Shown here piece by piece: positions 12,308-21,770 of a stretch of DNA of 64,000 nucleotides. Source of the DNA: Streptomyces bicolor. Its GTDB lineage: Bacteria; Actinomycetota; Actinomycetes; Streptomycetales; Streptomycetaceae. Numbering within the stretch: the first letter of the stretch is position 1; every line of letters starts with the position of its first letter. The stretch spans positions 321,292 to 385,291 of the forward strand of contig NZ_JOFS01000008.1 in assembly GCF_000719285.1 (NCBI RefSeq), written 5' to 3'. The notes beneath the pieces were generated by a model that had not been told where the DNA came from, did not search any database, and was given only the letters and a program-made list of their open reading frames with translations. A program made the translations under genes and the position numbers.

Positions 12308-14143
12308 GTGTGCACTTCGCATGACCATGCCCAGGGCGAGGCCGCGCAGGCCGGCGCCGGACGACGCAGTTTCCTCCGCGCCACCGCGCTGCTCGGTGCC
12401 GCCGCGACGGCCTCGGTCGCCGTCCCGGCGGTCGCCGAGGCCGCACCCGCCAGTGACTGGCGGCCGGACGCCGACAGCCGCCGCTTCACGCTGGCCGTGA
12501 TGCCGGACACGCAGTACCTGTTCGACGGACCGAGTATCGACAAGGCACCGGTCGAAGCCTCCCTGCGCTATCTGCTGGAGCACGGCCGCAAGGAGAACCT
12601 CGTCTTCCTGTCCCACCTCGGCGACCTCACCCAGAACGGCACACAGCCCGAAGTCGCCGCGATCAGCGAGGCGTTCCGGCTCCTGGACCGGCGGGGCGTG
12701 GGCTACAGCGTGCTCGCCGGCAACCACGACGTGAAGTCGTCCACCACCGACCAGCGCGGCGCGACACCGTATCTGGACGCGTTCGGGCCGCAGCGGTTCG
12801 CGGGCCGGAGGACGTTCGGGGGTGCCTCCCCCGACGGCTACAACACCTTCCACCTCTTCAGGGCCGCCGGGCGCGAGTGGATGGTCCTCGCGCTGGACTG
12901 GCGGCTGTCGGAGAAGGGGTACGCCTGGGCCAAGGACGTCCTCGCCCGGCACCCGAAGACGCCTGTCATCCTCACCACCCACGAGCTGGTCGTCGAGGAC
13001 GACTCCCTGTCGGCGTACGGGCAGCAGCTCTGGGACAGGCTGATCGAGGACCACGACCAGATCTTCCTCACCCTCAACGGGCACTACTGGCCCGCCGCTC
13101 GGGCAACCCGCAAGAACGCGGTCGGGAATGACGTGCACCTGCATCTGACGAACTACCAGAACCGCTACTTCGGCGGTGCCGCGATGATCCGGCTCTACCG
13201 TTTCGACCTCGACCGCAACGTCATCGACGTGGAGACGGTCTCCCCGTGGATCCTGGGCCGGGCCGCGAAGGGCCTCAACGAGCTGGAGCGGCAGGAGATC
13301 GAACTCAGCGGTGACGCCGACCGGTTCACCGTCGACCTCGACTTCGCCGACCGCTTCTCCGGCTTCGACCCGGTGCCCGCACGCCCGGCCCGGCCCGCGT
13401 CACGCATGCTGATCCCGGGCACGGTGGCGTACTGGCGCTTCGAGGAACCCGTCGACAGCGCTTCCGGCACCGTCCGGGACCTCTCCGGGCGCGGCAACGA
13501 CCTCAAACTCGTCACAGTGGGCGGCGGCAAGCTGGGCTGGTCCGCCGACCACCACCGCGACCAGCCCGGCCACGGCAGCCTGGAGTTCCAGGGCTTCAAG
13601 TCCCCGCTGAGGGGCGCCTACCTGCGCACGGTCGACGGCGCACCGCTCAACTCGGCGACGTTCAGGTCCGGTTACACCATCGAGGCGTTCTACCGCCTGC
13701 CCGCCGACTGGGACCCCTCGCACAACGCCTGGTCGAGCCTGGTCAGCCGTACGGGCACGGGCGGAGCCGCCGGGAAGACCGCCGACGACCCGGACGAGCC
13801 GCTCGCCACGCTGTCCCTGTCCAACGACCGGGAGCCGCAGTGGGCGATGCGGCCGCTGAACCAGCAGGGCATCGCCACCAACTGGGGCCAGGAGACGCCG
13901 CTGGAGACCTGGTGGCACCTGGCGGTCGTCAACGACGGCGAGCACACGACGATGTACGTCGAGGGCTGCCCGGTCGTCCGCAACCCCAAGGCGTCGTCGA
14001 TCGGCATCACCTCCGTCGGCCTGCCCTGGCTGCTCGGCGGCTACGAGTACGGCGACAAGATCGACCAGATCCTCTACGGCCGCCTCGGCGACGTCCGTAT
14101 CGTCGAACGGGCGCTGCCCGTCACCTCCTTCATGAACCACTGA
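12308..14143 (+). CDS. Secreted metallophosphoesterase with LamG-like C-terminal domain
   Basis: Exported calcineurin-type phosphoesterase of 611 residues. A Tat leader (GRRSFLRATALLG, cleavage near AEAAPA) is followed by the metal-binding series MPDTQY, HLGDLTQNG, AGNHD and TTHE, typical of a two-metal phosphoesterase (about residues 55-340). From about residue 365 the protein has a concanavalin/LamG-like domain (AYWRFEEP, SGYTIEAFYRLP, WWHLAVVNDG), which usually binds carbohydrate. The start GTG 12308 follows ACGGAG. It follows the GH2 gene by 63 bp. It probably dephosphorylates or cleaves a phosphodiester on an extracellular glycan or glycolipid; the substrate is not deducible. Confidence 0.85.
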   Translation: MCTSHDHAQGEAAQAGAGRRSFLRATALLGAAATASVAVPAVAEAAPASDWRPDADSRRFTLAVMPDTQYLFDGPSIDKAPVEASLRYLLEHGRKENLVFLSHLGDLTQNGTQPEVAAISEAFRLLDRRGVGYSVLAGNHDVKSSTTDQRGATPYLDAFGPQRFAGRRTFGGASPDGYNTFHLFRAAGREWMVLALDWRLSEKGYAWAKDVLARHPKTPVILTTHELVVEDDSLSAYGQQLWDRLIEDHDQIFLTLNGHYWPAARATRKNAVGNDVHLHLTNYQNRYFGGAAMIRLYRFDLDRNVIDVETVSPWILGRAAKGLNELERQEIELSGDADRFTVDLDFADRFSGFDPVPARPARPASRMLIPGTVAYWRFEEPVDSASGTVRDLSGRGNDLKLVTVGGGKLGWSADHHRDQPGHGSLEFQGFKSPLRGAYLRTVDGAPLNSATFRSGYTIEAFYRLPADWDPSHNAWSSLVSRTGTGGAAGKTADDPDEPLATLSLSNDREPQWAMRPLNQQGIATNWGQETPLETWWHLAVVNDGEHTTMYVEGCPVVRNPKASSIGITSVGLPWLLGGYEYGDKIDQILYGRLGDVRIVERALPVTSFMNH

Positions 14144-14163
14144 CCCCTTTGTCGAGGATCACC

Positions 14164-15849
14164 GTGACCGAGCAGCAGCTGCCCGACTGGGCCGACCCGT
14201 CCGTCTCCGCCGCCGCCCTCGACGCCCAGGGCGTCTCCCGCCGCGGCCTCCTGCACCGCGCCGGCCTGTTCGGCGCCGCCTTCGCGCTCGGCTCCGCGGC
14301 CGCGCCGGCAGCGGCGGCCCCGGCATCGGCCCCCGCCGACCGGCGACTGGGCGGCGAGGACCCGCGCCTCGCCTACCTCGTCGGCGACCACCACATCCAC
14401 ACCGTCTACAGCCACGACGCCAAGTACACGTTCTCCCAACTTGCCGCCGCGGGGGCCAAGTTCGGCCTCGACTGGATGGTGTTCACCGAGCACTCCAACT
14501 TCGGGCACGCCAAGTACGGCGCCGCGCTGGAGCACGAAGAGATCCGCAAGGCCCGCGCCGAGAACCCCCGCCAGCTGATCTTCCAGGGCCTGGAGTGGTA
14601 CATCCCGGCCGCCGAGCACTGCACGGTCTTCACGACTCCGGGTGCCAACGAGGTCGACCTGCTCACCAAGTTCGAGAGCGCCTACGACGGCAAGCTGCTC
14701 GGCTTCACCGAGGGAGCCGCCGGGGCCGCGAACACCGCCCGCAACGAGGCACACGCCGTCAAGGCCATCCAGTGGCTCGCCGAGCAGCGCAGCACCGGCT
14801 ACGTCGACGACGTGCTCGTGCTCGCCAACCACCCGATGCGGCTCGGTATCGACTCCCCGCACGAGATGCGGGCCTGGCGGGACGCGGCCCCCGAGATCAT
14901 GATCGGCATGGAGGGCGCACCGGGCGCCCAGGGCGCCGCCATCCCCGGCTGGCGCGGTGCCACCTCGATCCGCGGCGAGTACGAGAACAAGCCGTCGGCG
15001 CAGTCCTGGGCCGGCTACCCGGCGGACGCGTATCTGACGTACGGCGGCTTCGACTGGGCGACGGCGACGGTCGGCGGTCTGTGGGACTCGATGCTGGCCG
15101 AGGGCAAGCTGTTCTCGATCACCACGAACTCCGACGCGCACCGGATCGTCTTCGACACCTGGAAGAACGGCGACTGGCCGGCGGGCCAGAACTTCGACAA
15201 CACGGGCAAGCTCCCCGACCCGGTGAACACCGACGCCCCGCAGCCGGGCAGCGACTTCTGGCCGGGCCAGTTCAGCCGCACCCACGTCGGTGTCACCCGC
15301 TACGGCTACCGCTCGGTGATGGCGGGCCTGCGCGCGGGCCGTGTCTGGCTGGACCACGGGCATCTGCTCGACGGCCTCGACGTACGTCTCAAGCGGGACT
15401 GCGACTTCGGCCGGGGCGTCACGCTGGGCGGCCGGCTGCGCGTGCGCAAGGGCGAGAAGCTCACGCTGTACGTGACGGTCACGACCGCCTCGCGGGCCAA
15501 CCCGCAGGGGATCGTGCCGGAGTTGGCGCACGTGGACGTCATCCGGGGCGCGGTGCGCGGTGCGGTGGCCGACCGGGACTCCTGGAAGGCGCCGGACACC
15601 AAGGTCGTGCGCGCGTTGGACGTCAGCGGCCGCAAGGGGACGTACACCCTGCGCATCCCGCTCACTGCCTCAGACGAGTCCTTCTACGTCCGGCTGCGCG
15701 GCAGCGACGGAAACCGGCACGGGGCGGGCTACCTCGGCGCGTCGGTCGACCCGCACGGGCCGATCCCGCACGAGCCCGGAAACGGTGACCCGTGGGCGGA
15801 TACGTGGTTCTATTCGAACCCCGTATTCGTCGACGTGGCAGGAGCCTGA
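14164..15849 (+). CDS. Secreted PHP-domain metal-dependent hydrolase (CehA/McbA-like)
   Basis: Exported hydrolase of 561 residues with a Tat leader (SRRGLLHRAGLFG, Ala-rich cleavage region near residues 50-56). The PHP fold is shown by the metal-binding HHIHTVYSHD, FTEHSN, LANHPMR and TTNSDAHR motifs. PHP proteins hydrolyse phosphate esters or, in the CehA/McbA group, carbamate esters. The C-terminal 150 residues form a beta-rich domain. The start GTG 14164 follows GAGGATC; ATG alternatives lie far inside the PHP region. The stop overlaps the next start by one base. It is the third phosphoester-type hydrolase in this operon. Activity on a specific substrate is not known. Confidence 0.83.
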   Translation: MTEQQLPDWADPSVSAAALDAQGVSRRGLLHRAGLFGAAFALGSAAAPAAAAPASAPADRRLGGEDPRLAYLVGDHHIHTVYSHDAKYTFSQLAAAGAKFGLDWMVFTEHSNFGHAKYGAALEHEEIRKARAENPRQLIFQGLEWYIPAAEHCTVFTTPGANEVDLLTKFESAYDGKLLGFTEGAAGAANTARNEAHAVKAIQWLAEQRSTGYVDDVLVLANHPMRLGIDSPHEMRAWRDAAPEIMIGMEGAPGAQGAAIPGWRGATSIRGEYENKPSAQSWAGYPADAYLTYGGFDWATATVGGLWDSMLAEGKLFSITTNSDAHRIVFDTWKNGDWPAGQNFDNTGKLPDPVNTDAPQPGSDFWPGQFSRTHVGVTRYGYRSVMAGLRAGRVWLDHGHLLDGLDVRLKRDCDFGRGVTLGGRLRVRKGEKLTLYVTVTTASRANPQGIVPELAHVDVIRGAVRGAVADRDSWKAPDTKVVRALDVSGRKGTYTLRIPLTASDESFYVRLRGSDGNRHGAGYLGASVDPHGPIPHEPGNGDPWADTWFYSNPVFVDVAGA

Positions 15850-16697
15850 TGAGACGTCATTTCCTCACCCTCGGTTGCTTATTGGGAGCCCTCACGCTCG
15901 GCGCGGGCACCGCGTCCGCGGCCGGTGACCCGCACTGGGCCGAAGCCGGCAGGACCTTTACGGACACGCTGGGCAGCGGGCAGGGCCTGGCGAGCCGCGC
16001 GGACGGCTCCCTGCTGTACCGCGGGCTCGCCTCCATCCCCCTGGACCTGCGCATCAAGGGCTGGAACCACGTCGGCGACCCGGACATCGCACGCGGCCAC
16101 GTCTTCGACGCCTACCAGGGCCCGGACACGGCCACGTCCAAGATGTTCGCGGTGACTACGCCGGCCGGGAAGCGCTACGAGTACGTCCACCAACTCAACC
16201 CGGGGGAGAAGCTGAACAACTCCTTCGCCACCGTCTCGCCCGACGGGCAGTGGCTGGTGTCGGGCGAATGGGGCGAGCAGAGGAGACTCCAGGTCTTCCC
16301 CGCTCCCCTGCTCAACCCGGCCACCCCGCCGACGGGCGGGGAACTGAAGGAGGCCTGGCAGATCAGCCTGGACAAGCCAGTGCGCGACATCCAGGGCTGC
16401 GACTTCGTGACGGACACACGGCTGCTGTGCGCCTCGAACGACGCCACGGGAACGCTCTCCCCCCAACTCCGCCCGCTGCTCCAGGTGGACCTCCCGCGCA
16501 AGCTGGACGGTCAGCCGATCACCGGCGCGGTGAAGACCCTGTTCGGGCTGCCGCAGCGCAGCGTGTGCACGGGCACCTTCGAGACGGAGGGCGTCGACTA
16601 CGACGTGAGCAGCGGCACGCTGCGGGCGGAGATGATCCCGCCGGGGGTGTGCGCGGTGGCGACGGCCGTGTATTCGTACCGGCAGGTCACGGGCTGA
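15849..16697 (+). CDS. Small secreted protein of unknown function with a TTA codon
   Basis: Exported protein of 282 residues that I do not recognise. A classical signal peptide is clear (RRHFLTLGCLLGALTLGAG, cleavage after ASA). The mature part has repeated short strands and WxxG-type turns (SPDGQWLVSGEWGE, GCDFVTDTRLLCAS) suggestive of a beta-propeller-like fold, which is inference only. Codon 11 is TTA (15879-15881), so translation should need the bldA tRNA. It is coupled to the PHP gene by a one-base overlap (TGATG) and is the last gene of the sugar operon. A convergent 122-bp gap without an obvious hairpin follows. Confidence 0.75.
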   Translation: MRRHFLTLGCLLGALTLGAGTASAAGDPHWAEAGRTFTDTLGSGQGLASRADGSLLYRGLASIPLDLRIKGWNHVGDPDIARGHVFDAYQGPDTATSKMFAVTTPAGKRYEYVHQLNPGEKLNNSFATVSPDGQWLVSGEWGEQRRLQVFPAPLLNPATPPTGGELKEAWQISLDKPVRDIQGCDFVTDTRLLCASNDATGTLSPQLRPLLQVDLPRKLDGQPITGAVKTLFGLPQRSVCTGTFETEGVDYDVSSGTLRAEMIPPGVCAVATAVYSYRQVTG

Positions 16698-16819
16698 TCG
16701 GCGCGAGGTAGGGGGCCGCGGTCGGTGTGAACTCGGGCGGCGTCATCGTCGTCTTCGCACGCGCGGGCGTCGGCGACCAGACGACCCGCTCGACCCTCGT
16801 CGCTTGGGGGGCGAGGCGA

Positions 16820-19800
16820 TCACACGGGCAGCGGCTCCAGGTCCCGGTCGATGCGCTTGCCGTCGCGCACGCTGACGATGTGCGGATGGTCCTCGCCGAG
16901 CAACCACCTCAGATCGGCCTCGGCGCTCTCCCGGAGCTGATCGGCCTCGGGGATCCGGCCCAGCTCACGCAGGGTCACGGCGAGGTTGGCGCAGGAGACG
17001 ACGGTGTCCGGGTGCTTCGGGCCGAGGGCGGACCGGAAGCCGGCCATGGCCATCCGTTCCAGTTCTTCGGCTTCGTGCAGCCCGCCCTGCTCCGCCAGCA
17101 CGTTGGCCAGGTTGACGGCGGAGGCGAGGGTGTACGGATGGTGTTCGCCGAGGACCTCGCGCAGGATGGCGAAGTTCTGCTCCAGTACCTTGCCCGCCTT
17201 GGTGATCTCACCGGTCCCGCGCAGGAAGATGCCGAGGTTGTTGACGGCGGCCAGCGTCGCCGGGTGGCGCTCGCCGGGTGCGGCGCGGTACTGCCGCACC
17301 ACGTGCTGCGCCAGGTCGAGTGCCTCCTCCCGGGCACCGGTCGCGTACAGGTCGGCCGCATGGCTCAGGCTGCAGTCCAGCACGTCCGGAACGGACGCGG
17401 GGATCTCACGCTGCCGGTAGTGCTCGCGGGTCCGGTGAGTCAGTGCGCGAGCCTCCTCCAGCAGGCCGGCCCTGCGCAGCGACACGGCGAGGCTCTTGGC
17501 CATGCGCAGGGTCTCGGGATGGACCTCGCCGAACAGTTCCCCGTAGGTCCTGAGGTGGTCGCCCAGCAGTGAGACCGACGTCTGGTACTCACCTGACTCC
17601 CGCAGGTCGCGGCCCAGGTTGGCGGCGCTGGCCAGGGTGTGCGGATGCTCCCTGCCCAGGTCGTTGCGCCGCCGGTCGTAGATCTCCTGGTCGATGTCGC
17701 GGGCCTCGCCGTAGCAGCCCAGCAGCCGCAGACAGACGGCACGGTTGCTGTTGGCACTCAGGGTGCGCGGGTGGTCCTCGCCGAAGGTCTCCAGGAAGCC
17801 GCGGTGGGCCTCGGTGGCCATGTCGAGGGCGTCTGCGAAGCGTCCGACGCTGCCGAGGTCGGTCGCGAGGCCGCTTGCCGTCATGAGAGTGTGCGGGTGG
17901 CCCGGGGGCAGCAGCGCGCGTTGGCGGGCAAGGGTCTGCGAGCCCAGAGTCTCCGCGTCGGTGTACTTGCCCGACGAACGCAGCACGTTGGCGATGTGGA
18001 AGCGCAGATACAGGAGCTGGATCTGCAGCTCGGTGGCATGGCGTCGGTGGACCTCGATCGTGGCCGCCCGCTCCTCGTCGGTGCCTCCTGCGCCCTCTCT
18101 GTCCGCGGCGGCCTTCTCCTCCAGCGCGGCGATCCGGAGGTGCCGCTCGGCCAGTTGCACTTCCCAGAGCCGGCGCAGCTCCTCTCCGAGGGCGAGGGCG
18201 GCGGCGAGGTCGCCGCGCTGCCACAGGTAGCGGACTCGGTCGATGAGCAGCTGCCGGGTTTCCGGCTCGTCGCAGGTGCCGGCTTCGGAGGCCTCCAGAT
18301 GGGGCCAGATCGCCGCGAAGAGGGGCCGGTTCTCCGGGGCGTCGACCGGTTCCTCGCCCGATGGGCGGGCGCCCGCCAGGACGCGGTGGACGATGTGCCG
18401 GGCCTCTTCCTGCTCCTGTGGCGTGAGCTGGGAGCGGATCAACACCTGCACCAGCCGGTGCACCTGGATCGACTCGGTGGCCCGGTCGACCTTGGCCAGG
18501 GCGAACCTGCCTGTCTCCCGGATCACCCGGCCGAGGACCATCTTTTCCTGCAGCGCGGGGTCCTCCCTGGCCAGGACTCGGATCATCTCGTCGCCGTAGA
18601 GCAGCTTCATGGAGATCGGCTCGGCCCCGAAGAAGGCGCACAGCTGAAGCAGGCGTACGGCGGCCGGGGAGCGTTCCTTGAGACGTTCGATGGAGACGTT
18701 CCAGGTGGCGGCCACGGGCTGCGGGTAGGTCACAGGCCGGCTGAACGACAGTACACGTTCGGCCTGTTGCTCCAGTTCGGCGAGATAGGTGTCGACGGAC
18801 GTGCCGGTCTCGGCCAGCCATGCCCCGGCTTGGTCGAGGGCCAGCGGCAGGTCACCGACGGCGGTGGCGACCCGGTCTGCGTCCTCGGTGGTGAGATCCG
18901 CGACCCGGCGCAGCAGATGCTCGATGCTCTCCTCCCGCGGGAACAGGTCGATCTCGAGGGCCTCGCCGTACTGCCGCCAGTTCTGGTTGCGCGAGGTCAC
19001 CAGGATGTGGCCGCTGCCGCCCGGAAAGTGCCGGCTGACCTCCTGCGGCTCGTCGGCGTTGTCGAAGACCAGCAGCCAGCGCAGTGTCGCACTCGACCGG
19101 CGCAGATGGTCGCACACCTCCTGAGCGGCCTGCCCCGCGTCGTCGCCGACGCGCAGCCCCAGCCTCGGGGCCAGGTCCGCCAGGGCGGAGACGACGAGTT
19201 CGTTCTGTTCCGAGGCGATCCACCACACCAGGTCGTAGTCGGCGGCGAAGCGATGCACGTACTCCAGGGCGATCTGGGTCTTGCCGACACCTCCCAGCCC
19301 GTACAGGGCGTGCATCCCAGGCAAGCCGCCCGAGGCACTGCCGCCGAGCCGGTCGCGCAGCCGCTCCAGCAGGGCGCTGCGGCCGGTGAAGGAGGCGTTG
19401 CGGGGCGAGACGTTCCAGAACCTGGGCGCGGTGCCCGGGAAGCGTGCCTGCATGGGCCGGCCGTCGTCCAGCGATTCCGCGGGCAGGGCGGGCTCGCCCA
19501 GGGCGCGCAGCATCGCTGTGGTGGCCTGTGTCTCGTCCAGCCGCACCAGGTCCACCTGCGCCGACTCGCTGAACGACGGCACGGGCCGGATGTCGCCCAC
19601 CCGCACGGCGACGACCTGGCGCCGCCCGGAGCGGTTGCCGCCGGTCGCGGCCTCCCACACCTGGCGGGCCCGTGCGGAGCGCTGGTAGGCCGGGGAGAGC
19701 ACGACGATCGTGCGGTCGGCCGGCTTCTCCACACCGTCGTTCTCGCCGCCGACGTACTTCGGCAGCACCCGGAAGCCGGCCCGGGTGAGCAGCAAGGCGA

Positions 19801-20854
19801 TCCAGTCGGCCCACATCCGGTCCTCGGAGACATAGCTGAGGTGCAGGACGGCCGGGAGCGGCGAACGGCTGCGGTTGAACGACCTCTTGACGCCCAGGCG
19901 CACCTCCTCGTCCACACGCGGCAGAGCGGTGACGGCCCGGTCGGTGAGGACTCCGGTGAGCCGTTCGAAGGCCGCCAGCAGTGATCCGGCGACCCCGGCC
20001 TCGTCGCCGAAGGTGGCCAGCGTCTCCTCGTAGGCGTAGTAGGGACGGTACGGAACCTCCACCGAGCCCCAGTAGGAGGTCAGTTCGTCGTCGGTCAGGC
20101 CGGCGGGGAAACCGGCGAACCTCGCCCGGGCCAGGGAACGTCCGGCGTCGGCCTTCTCCTTCTCGCCCTCGTCGATGCGCATGGGGACGGGCAGGACGCG
20201 GATGCTGCGGCTGCGGAAGCGCTCGTGAATGTCGTGGGCAACCGCGGAGGCGCCATCGATGCTCTGGTTGCTGAAGGTGAAGCAGTCCACCAGGATGTCG
20301 GGCAGGTGAGCGGTGCAGATGTCGGCGATGTCGGACAGTCCGGTGCGGCTGTCGATCAGGACATAGTCGTAGTTCTGCCGCATGTCCTCGCGCAGGGCGT
20401 CGAAGAACACACCACCGCCGAGGTGTTCGTAGAAGTTGTCCCAGTCGAAGGTGCTGACGAACGCCGAGTAGTCACGGTTCTGCCGGCCCGCGGTCACCAG
20501 GTCGAGTGTGCCCGGCTCCGGGAACGGCCACTCCAGGGAGACCGCGCGGCGCTGGATGCGGGCGTAGTCGCGATGCCAGTCCGGCGGGCGCTGCTCGCTG
20601 TCAGCGCCGCCGGCCGCCCAGGCGTAGTCGGTCAGGAGATCGATGACGCCGGTGGTGGCGCCCACCGTGGCGGGGTCGAGAAACGGATGGAAGAACCTGT
20701 GCAGGCCCGGCGCCTCCAGGTCCCAGTCCACGGCCAGTACCCGTTTGCCATTGGCGGCGAGGATCCAGGCGACGTTGGCCAACGCCATCGTGCGGCCTGT
20801 ACCGCCCTTGTACGAGTAGAACGTGACAATGCGTCCGTCACGGTCATCGGTCAT
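16820..20854 (-). CDS. FxsT-like ParA/TIR/NB-ARC/TPR protein, copy 1
   Basis: STAND-type signalling protein of 1344 residues, resembling the FxSxx-COOH system tetratricopeptide protein FxsT. Order: an N-terminal ParA/MinD-like ATPase with a deviant Walker A (YKGGTGRTMALANVAW, residues 13-28); a TIR-like domain near 330-450 (SYVSEDRMWADWIALLLTRA) that lacks the usual catalytic Glu; an NB-ARC ATPase near 485-780 with intact P-loop GLGGVGKTQ (about 517-525), Walker B LVFDNAD and LPLALDQAG; and kinesin-light-chain-like TPRs with GxxHPxTL repeats to the end. The start ATG 20854 follows GGGGAG. It is divergent from the TIR operon. By analogy with NB-ARC/STAND proteins, the TPRs may sense a ligand and trigger oligomerisation. 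Its role in immunity or signalling is inferred, not shown. Confidence 0.85.
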   Translation of the reverse strand: MTDDRDGRIVTFYSYKGGTGRTMALANVAWILAANGKRVLAVDWDLEAPGLHRFFHPFLDPATVGATTGVIDLLTDYAWAAGGADSEQRPPDWHRDYARIQRRAVSLEWPFPEPGTLDLVTAGRQNRDYSAFVSTFDWDNFYEHLGGGVFFDALREDMRQNYDYVLIDSRTGLSDIADICTAHLPDILVDCFTFSNQSIDGASAVAHDIHERFRSRSIRVLPVPMRIDEGEKEKADAGRSLARARFAGFPAGLTDDELTSYWGSVEVPYRPYYAYEETLATFGDEAGVAGSLLAAFERLTGVLTDRAVTALPRVDEEVRLGVKRSFNRSRSPLPAVLHLSYVSEDRMWADWIALLLTRAGFRVLPKYVGGENDGVEKPADRTIVVLSPAYQRSARARQVWEAATGGNRSGRRQVVAVRVGDIRPVPSFSESAQVDLVRLDETQATTAMLRALGEPALPAESLDDGRPMQARFPGTAPRFWNVSPRNASFTGRSALLERLRDRLGGSASGGLPGMHALYGLGGVGKTQIALEYVHRFAADYDLVWWIASEQNELVVSALADLAPRLGLRVGDDAGQAAQEVCDHLRRSSATLRWLLVFDNADEPQEVSRHFPGGSGHILVTSRNQNWRQYGEALEIDLFPREESIEHLLRRVADLTTEDADRVATAVGDLPLALDQAGAWLAETGTSVDTYLAELEQQAERVLSFSRPVTYPQPVAATWNVSIERLKERSPAAVRLLQLCAFFGAEPISMKLLYGDEMIRVLAREDPALQEKMVLGRVIRETGRFALAKVDRATESIQVHRLVQVLIRSQLTPQEQEEARHIVHRVLAGARPSGEEPVDAPENRPLFAAIWPHLEASEAGTCDEPETRQLLIDRVRYLWQRGDLAAALALGEELRRLWEVQLAERHLRIAALEEKAAADREGAGGTDEERAATIEVHRRHATELQIQLLYLRFHIANVLRSSGKYTDAETLGSQTLARQRALLPPGHPHTLMTASGLATDLGSVGRFADALDMATEAHRGFLETFGEDHPRTLSANSNRAVCLRLLGCYGEARDIDQEIYDRRRNDLGREHPHTLASAANLGRDLRESGEYQTSVSLLGDHLRTYGELFGEVHPETLRMAKSLAVSLRRAGLLEEARALTHRTREHYRQREIPASVPDVLDCSLSHAADLYATGAREEALDLAQHVVRQYRAAPGERHPATLAAVNNLGIFLRGTGEITKAGKVLEQNFAILREVLGEHHPYTLASAVNLANVLAEQGGLHEAEELERMAMAGFRSALGPKHPDTVVSCANLAVTLRELGRIPEADQLRESAEADLRWLLGEDHPHIVSVRDGKRIDRDLEPLPV

Positions 20855-21023
20855 CGCCGCTCCCCGCCATGCCGTGTCGGACCCGTGCCGTGGCCGCTTC
20901 GGGTTGTCGCGTGCCGACTTCTCCAGATTAGCCGTCGGGGCGTCTGTGTGCTTCCGTCCAGGCGCAGTTGGCCCCGGCGGGGCTTATCCTCGCAGCGGGC
21001 TGCAGACCCAGGGGGGACGGGGA
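20855..21023. promoter_or_regulatory. Divergent intergenic region of the defence-type island
   Basis: These 169 bp must hold the promoters of both the minus-strand FxsT-like gene and the plus-strand TIR operon. GGGGGGACGGGG just before 21024 gives the ribosome-binding site of the TIR gene. I see no perfect palindrome or textbook -35/-10 pair, so exact promoters are not called. Confidence 0.5.
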
Positions 21024-21770
21024 ATGAAGATCTTTCTGAGCTGGTCCGGACGCGCCTCCCAGCAGTGCGCCGAAATACTCGCCGAATGGCTGCCTTTCTT
21101 CAGCGACGAGATCGAGCCCTTCGTCTCCTCGGACAGCATCAGGAAGGGAGCCCGCGGCCTGGACGAACTGAAGGAACAGCTCGACAAGAGTTCCTTCGGG
21201 ATCGCCTGCATCACCCATTCCAACCTTGACGCCCCGTGGATCACTTTCGAATCGGGAGCTCTGTCGAAGGAGGTCAATGAGCACGCGGGGCGCGTCGTGC
21301 CGTTCCTCCTCGAAGGCAGTCACGCCGATCTGGAGATCGCGAGCAGTCCGCTCCGCCAGTTCCAGTCGACCCGGGCGCACGACAAGGAAGATGTACTGAA
21401 GATGGTGCGGACGATCAATGAGGTCCTCTGCAAATCCGCCGGCCGCCATCCCGACGACACTCGACTCACGAAGCGGTTCGCCAAAGCGTGGCCCGATCTG
21501 AGCGACGCCCTGGCAGAGATCGACCTGGCGGCGGACGGCGACGGGCACGGACCACCCCGCCGGTCGCAGACGGAGATCCTGGAGGATCTGGCCTCCCTGC
21601 TGAAGGAACAGATCAGCCGTATCACCGACTTGGAACGGGCCGTGGACGCCCTCCGCAACGGCCATGGCACGCCCCCCAGGAAGCTGACCAGATTCGTGGG
21701 TGTCTACGACGAGCCCGTCGTCCCGGTCGCCGTCACGGCACAGCCCCCCGGCGAGGACGAGGCGGGATGA
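21024..21770 (+). CDS. thsB: TIR-domain protein, Thoeris ThsB-like
   Basis: TIR protein of 248 residues that probably acts as an NAD+-processing enzyme making a nucleotide signal. The TIR domain occupies about residues 1-150: box 1 is FLSWSG (4-9), and the catalytic Glu candidate is Glu76 in DAPWITFESGALSK. A linker leads to a short predicted coiled coil (about 181-212). ATG 21024 follows a G-rich ribosome-binding site and aligns with the start of the TIR fold. The stop overlaps the next gene by ATGA. A stand-alone TIR protein coupled to a two-TM macro protein is the layout of type II Thoeris, where ThsB-type TIRs have been reported to make His-ADPR on phage infection. The symbol rests on domains plus context. 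Confidence 0.75.
   Translation: MKIFLSWSGRASQQCAEILAEWLPFFSDEIEPFVSSDSIRKGARGLDELKEQLDKSSFGIACITHSNLDAPWITFESGALSKEVNEHAGRVVPFLLEGSHADLEIASSPLRQFQSTRAHDKEDVLKMVRTINEVLCKSAGRHPDDTRLTKRFAKAWPDLSDALAEIDLAADGDGHGPPRRSQTEILEDLASLLKEQISRITDLERAVDALRNGHGTPPRKLTRFVGVYDEPVVPVAVTAQPPGEDEAG

Noticed and set aside
12818..12832. GGGGGTGCCTCCCCC, resembling a dispersed repeat, inside the metallophosphoesterase gene
   Set aside because: The encoded GGASPDGYN fits the protein fold naturally, and the flanking arms of the repeat are missing.
16698..16819. Possible FxsA precursor peptide gene beside FxsT-like copy 1
   Set aside because: No short frame ending in F-x-S-x-x was found on either strand of this gap or of the 20,855-21,023 gap.
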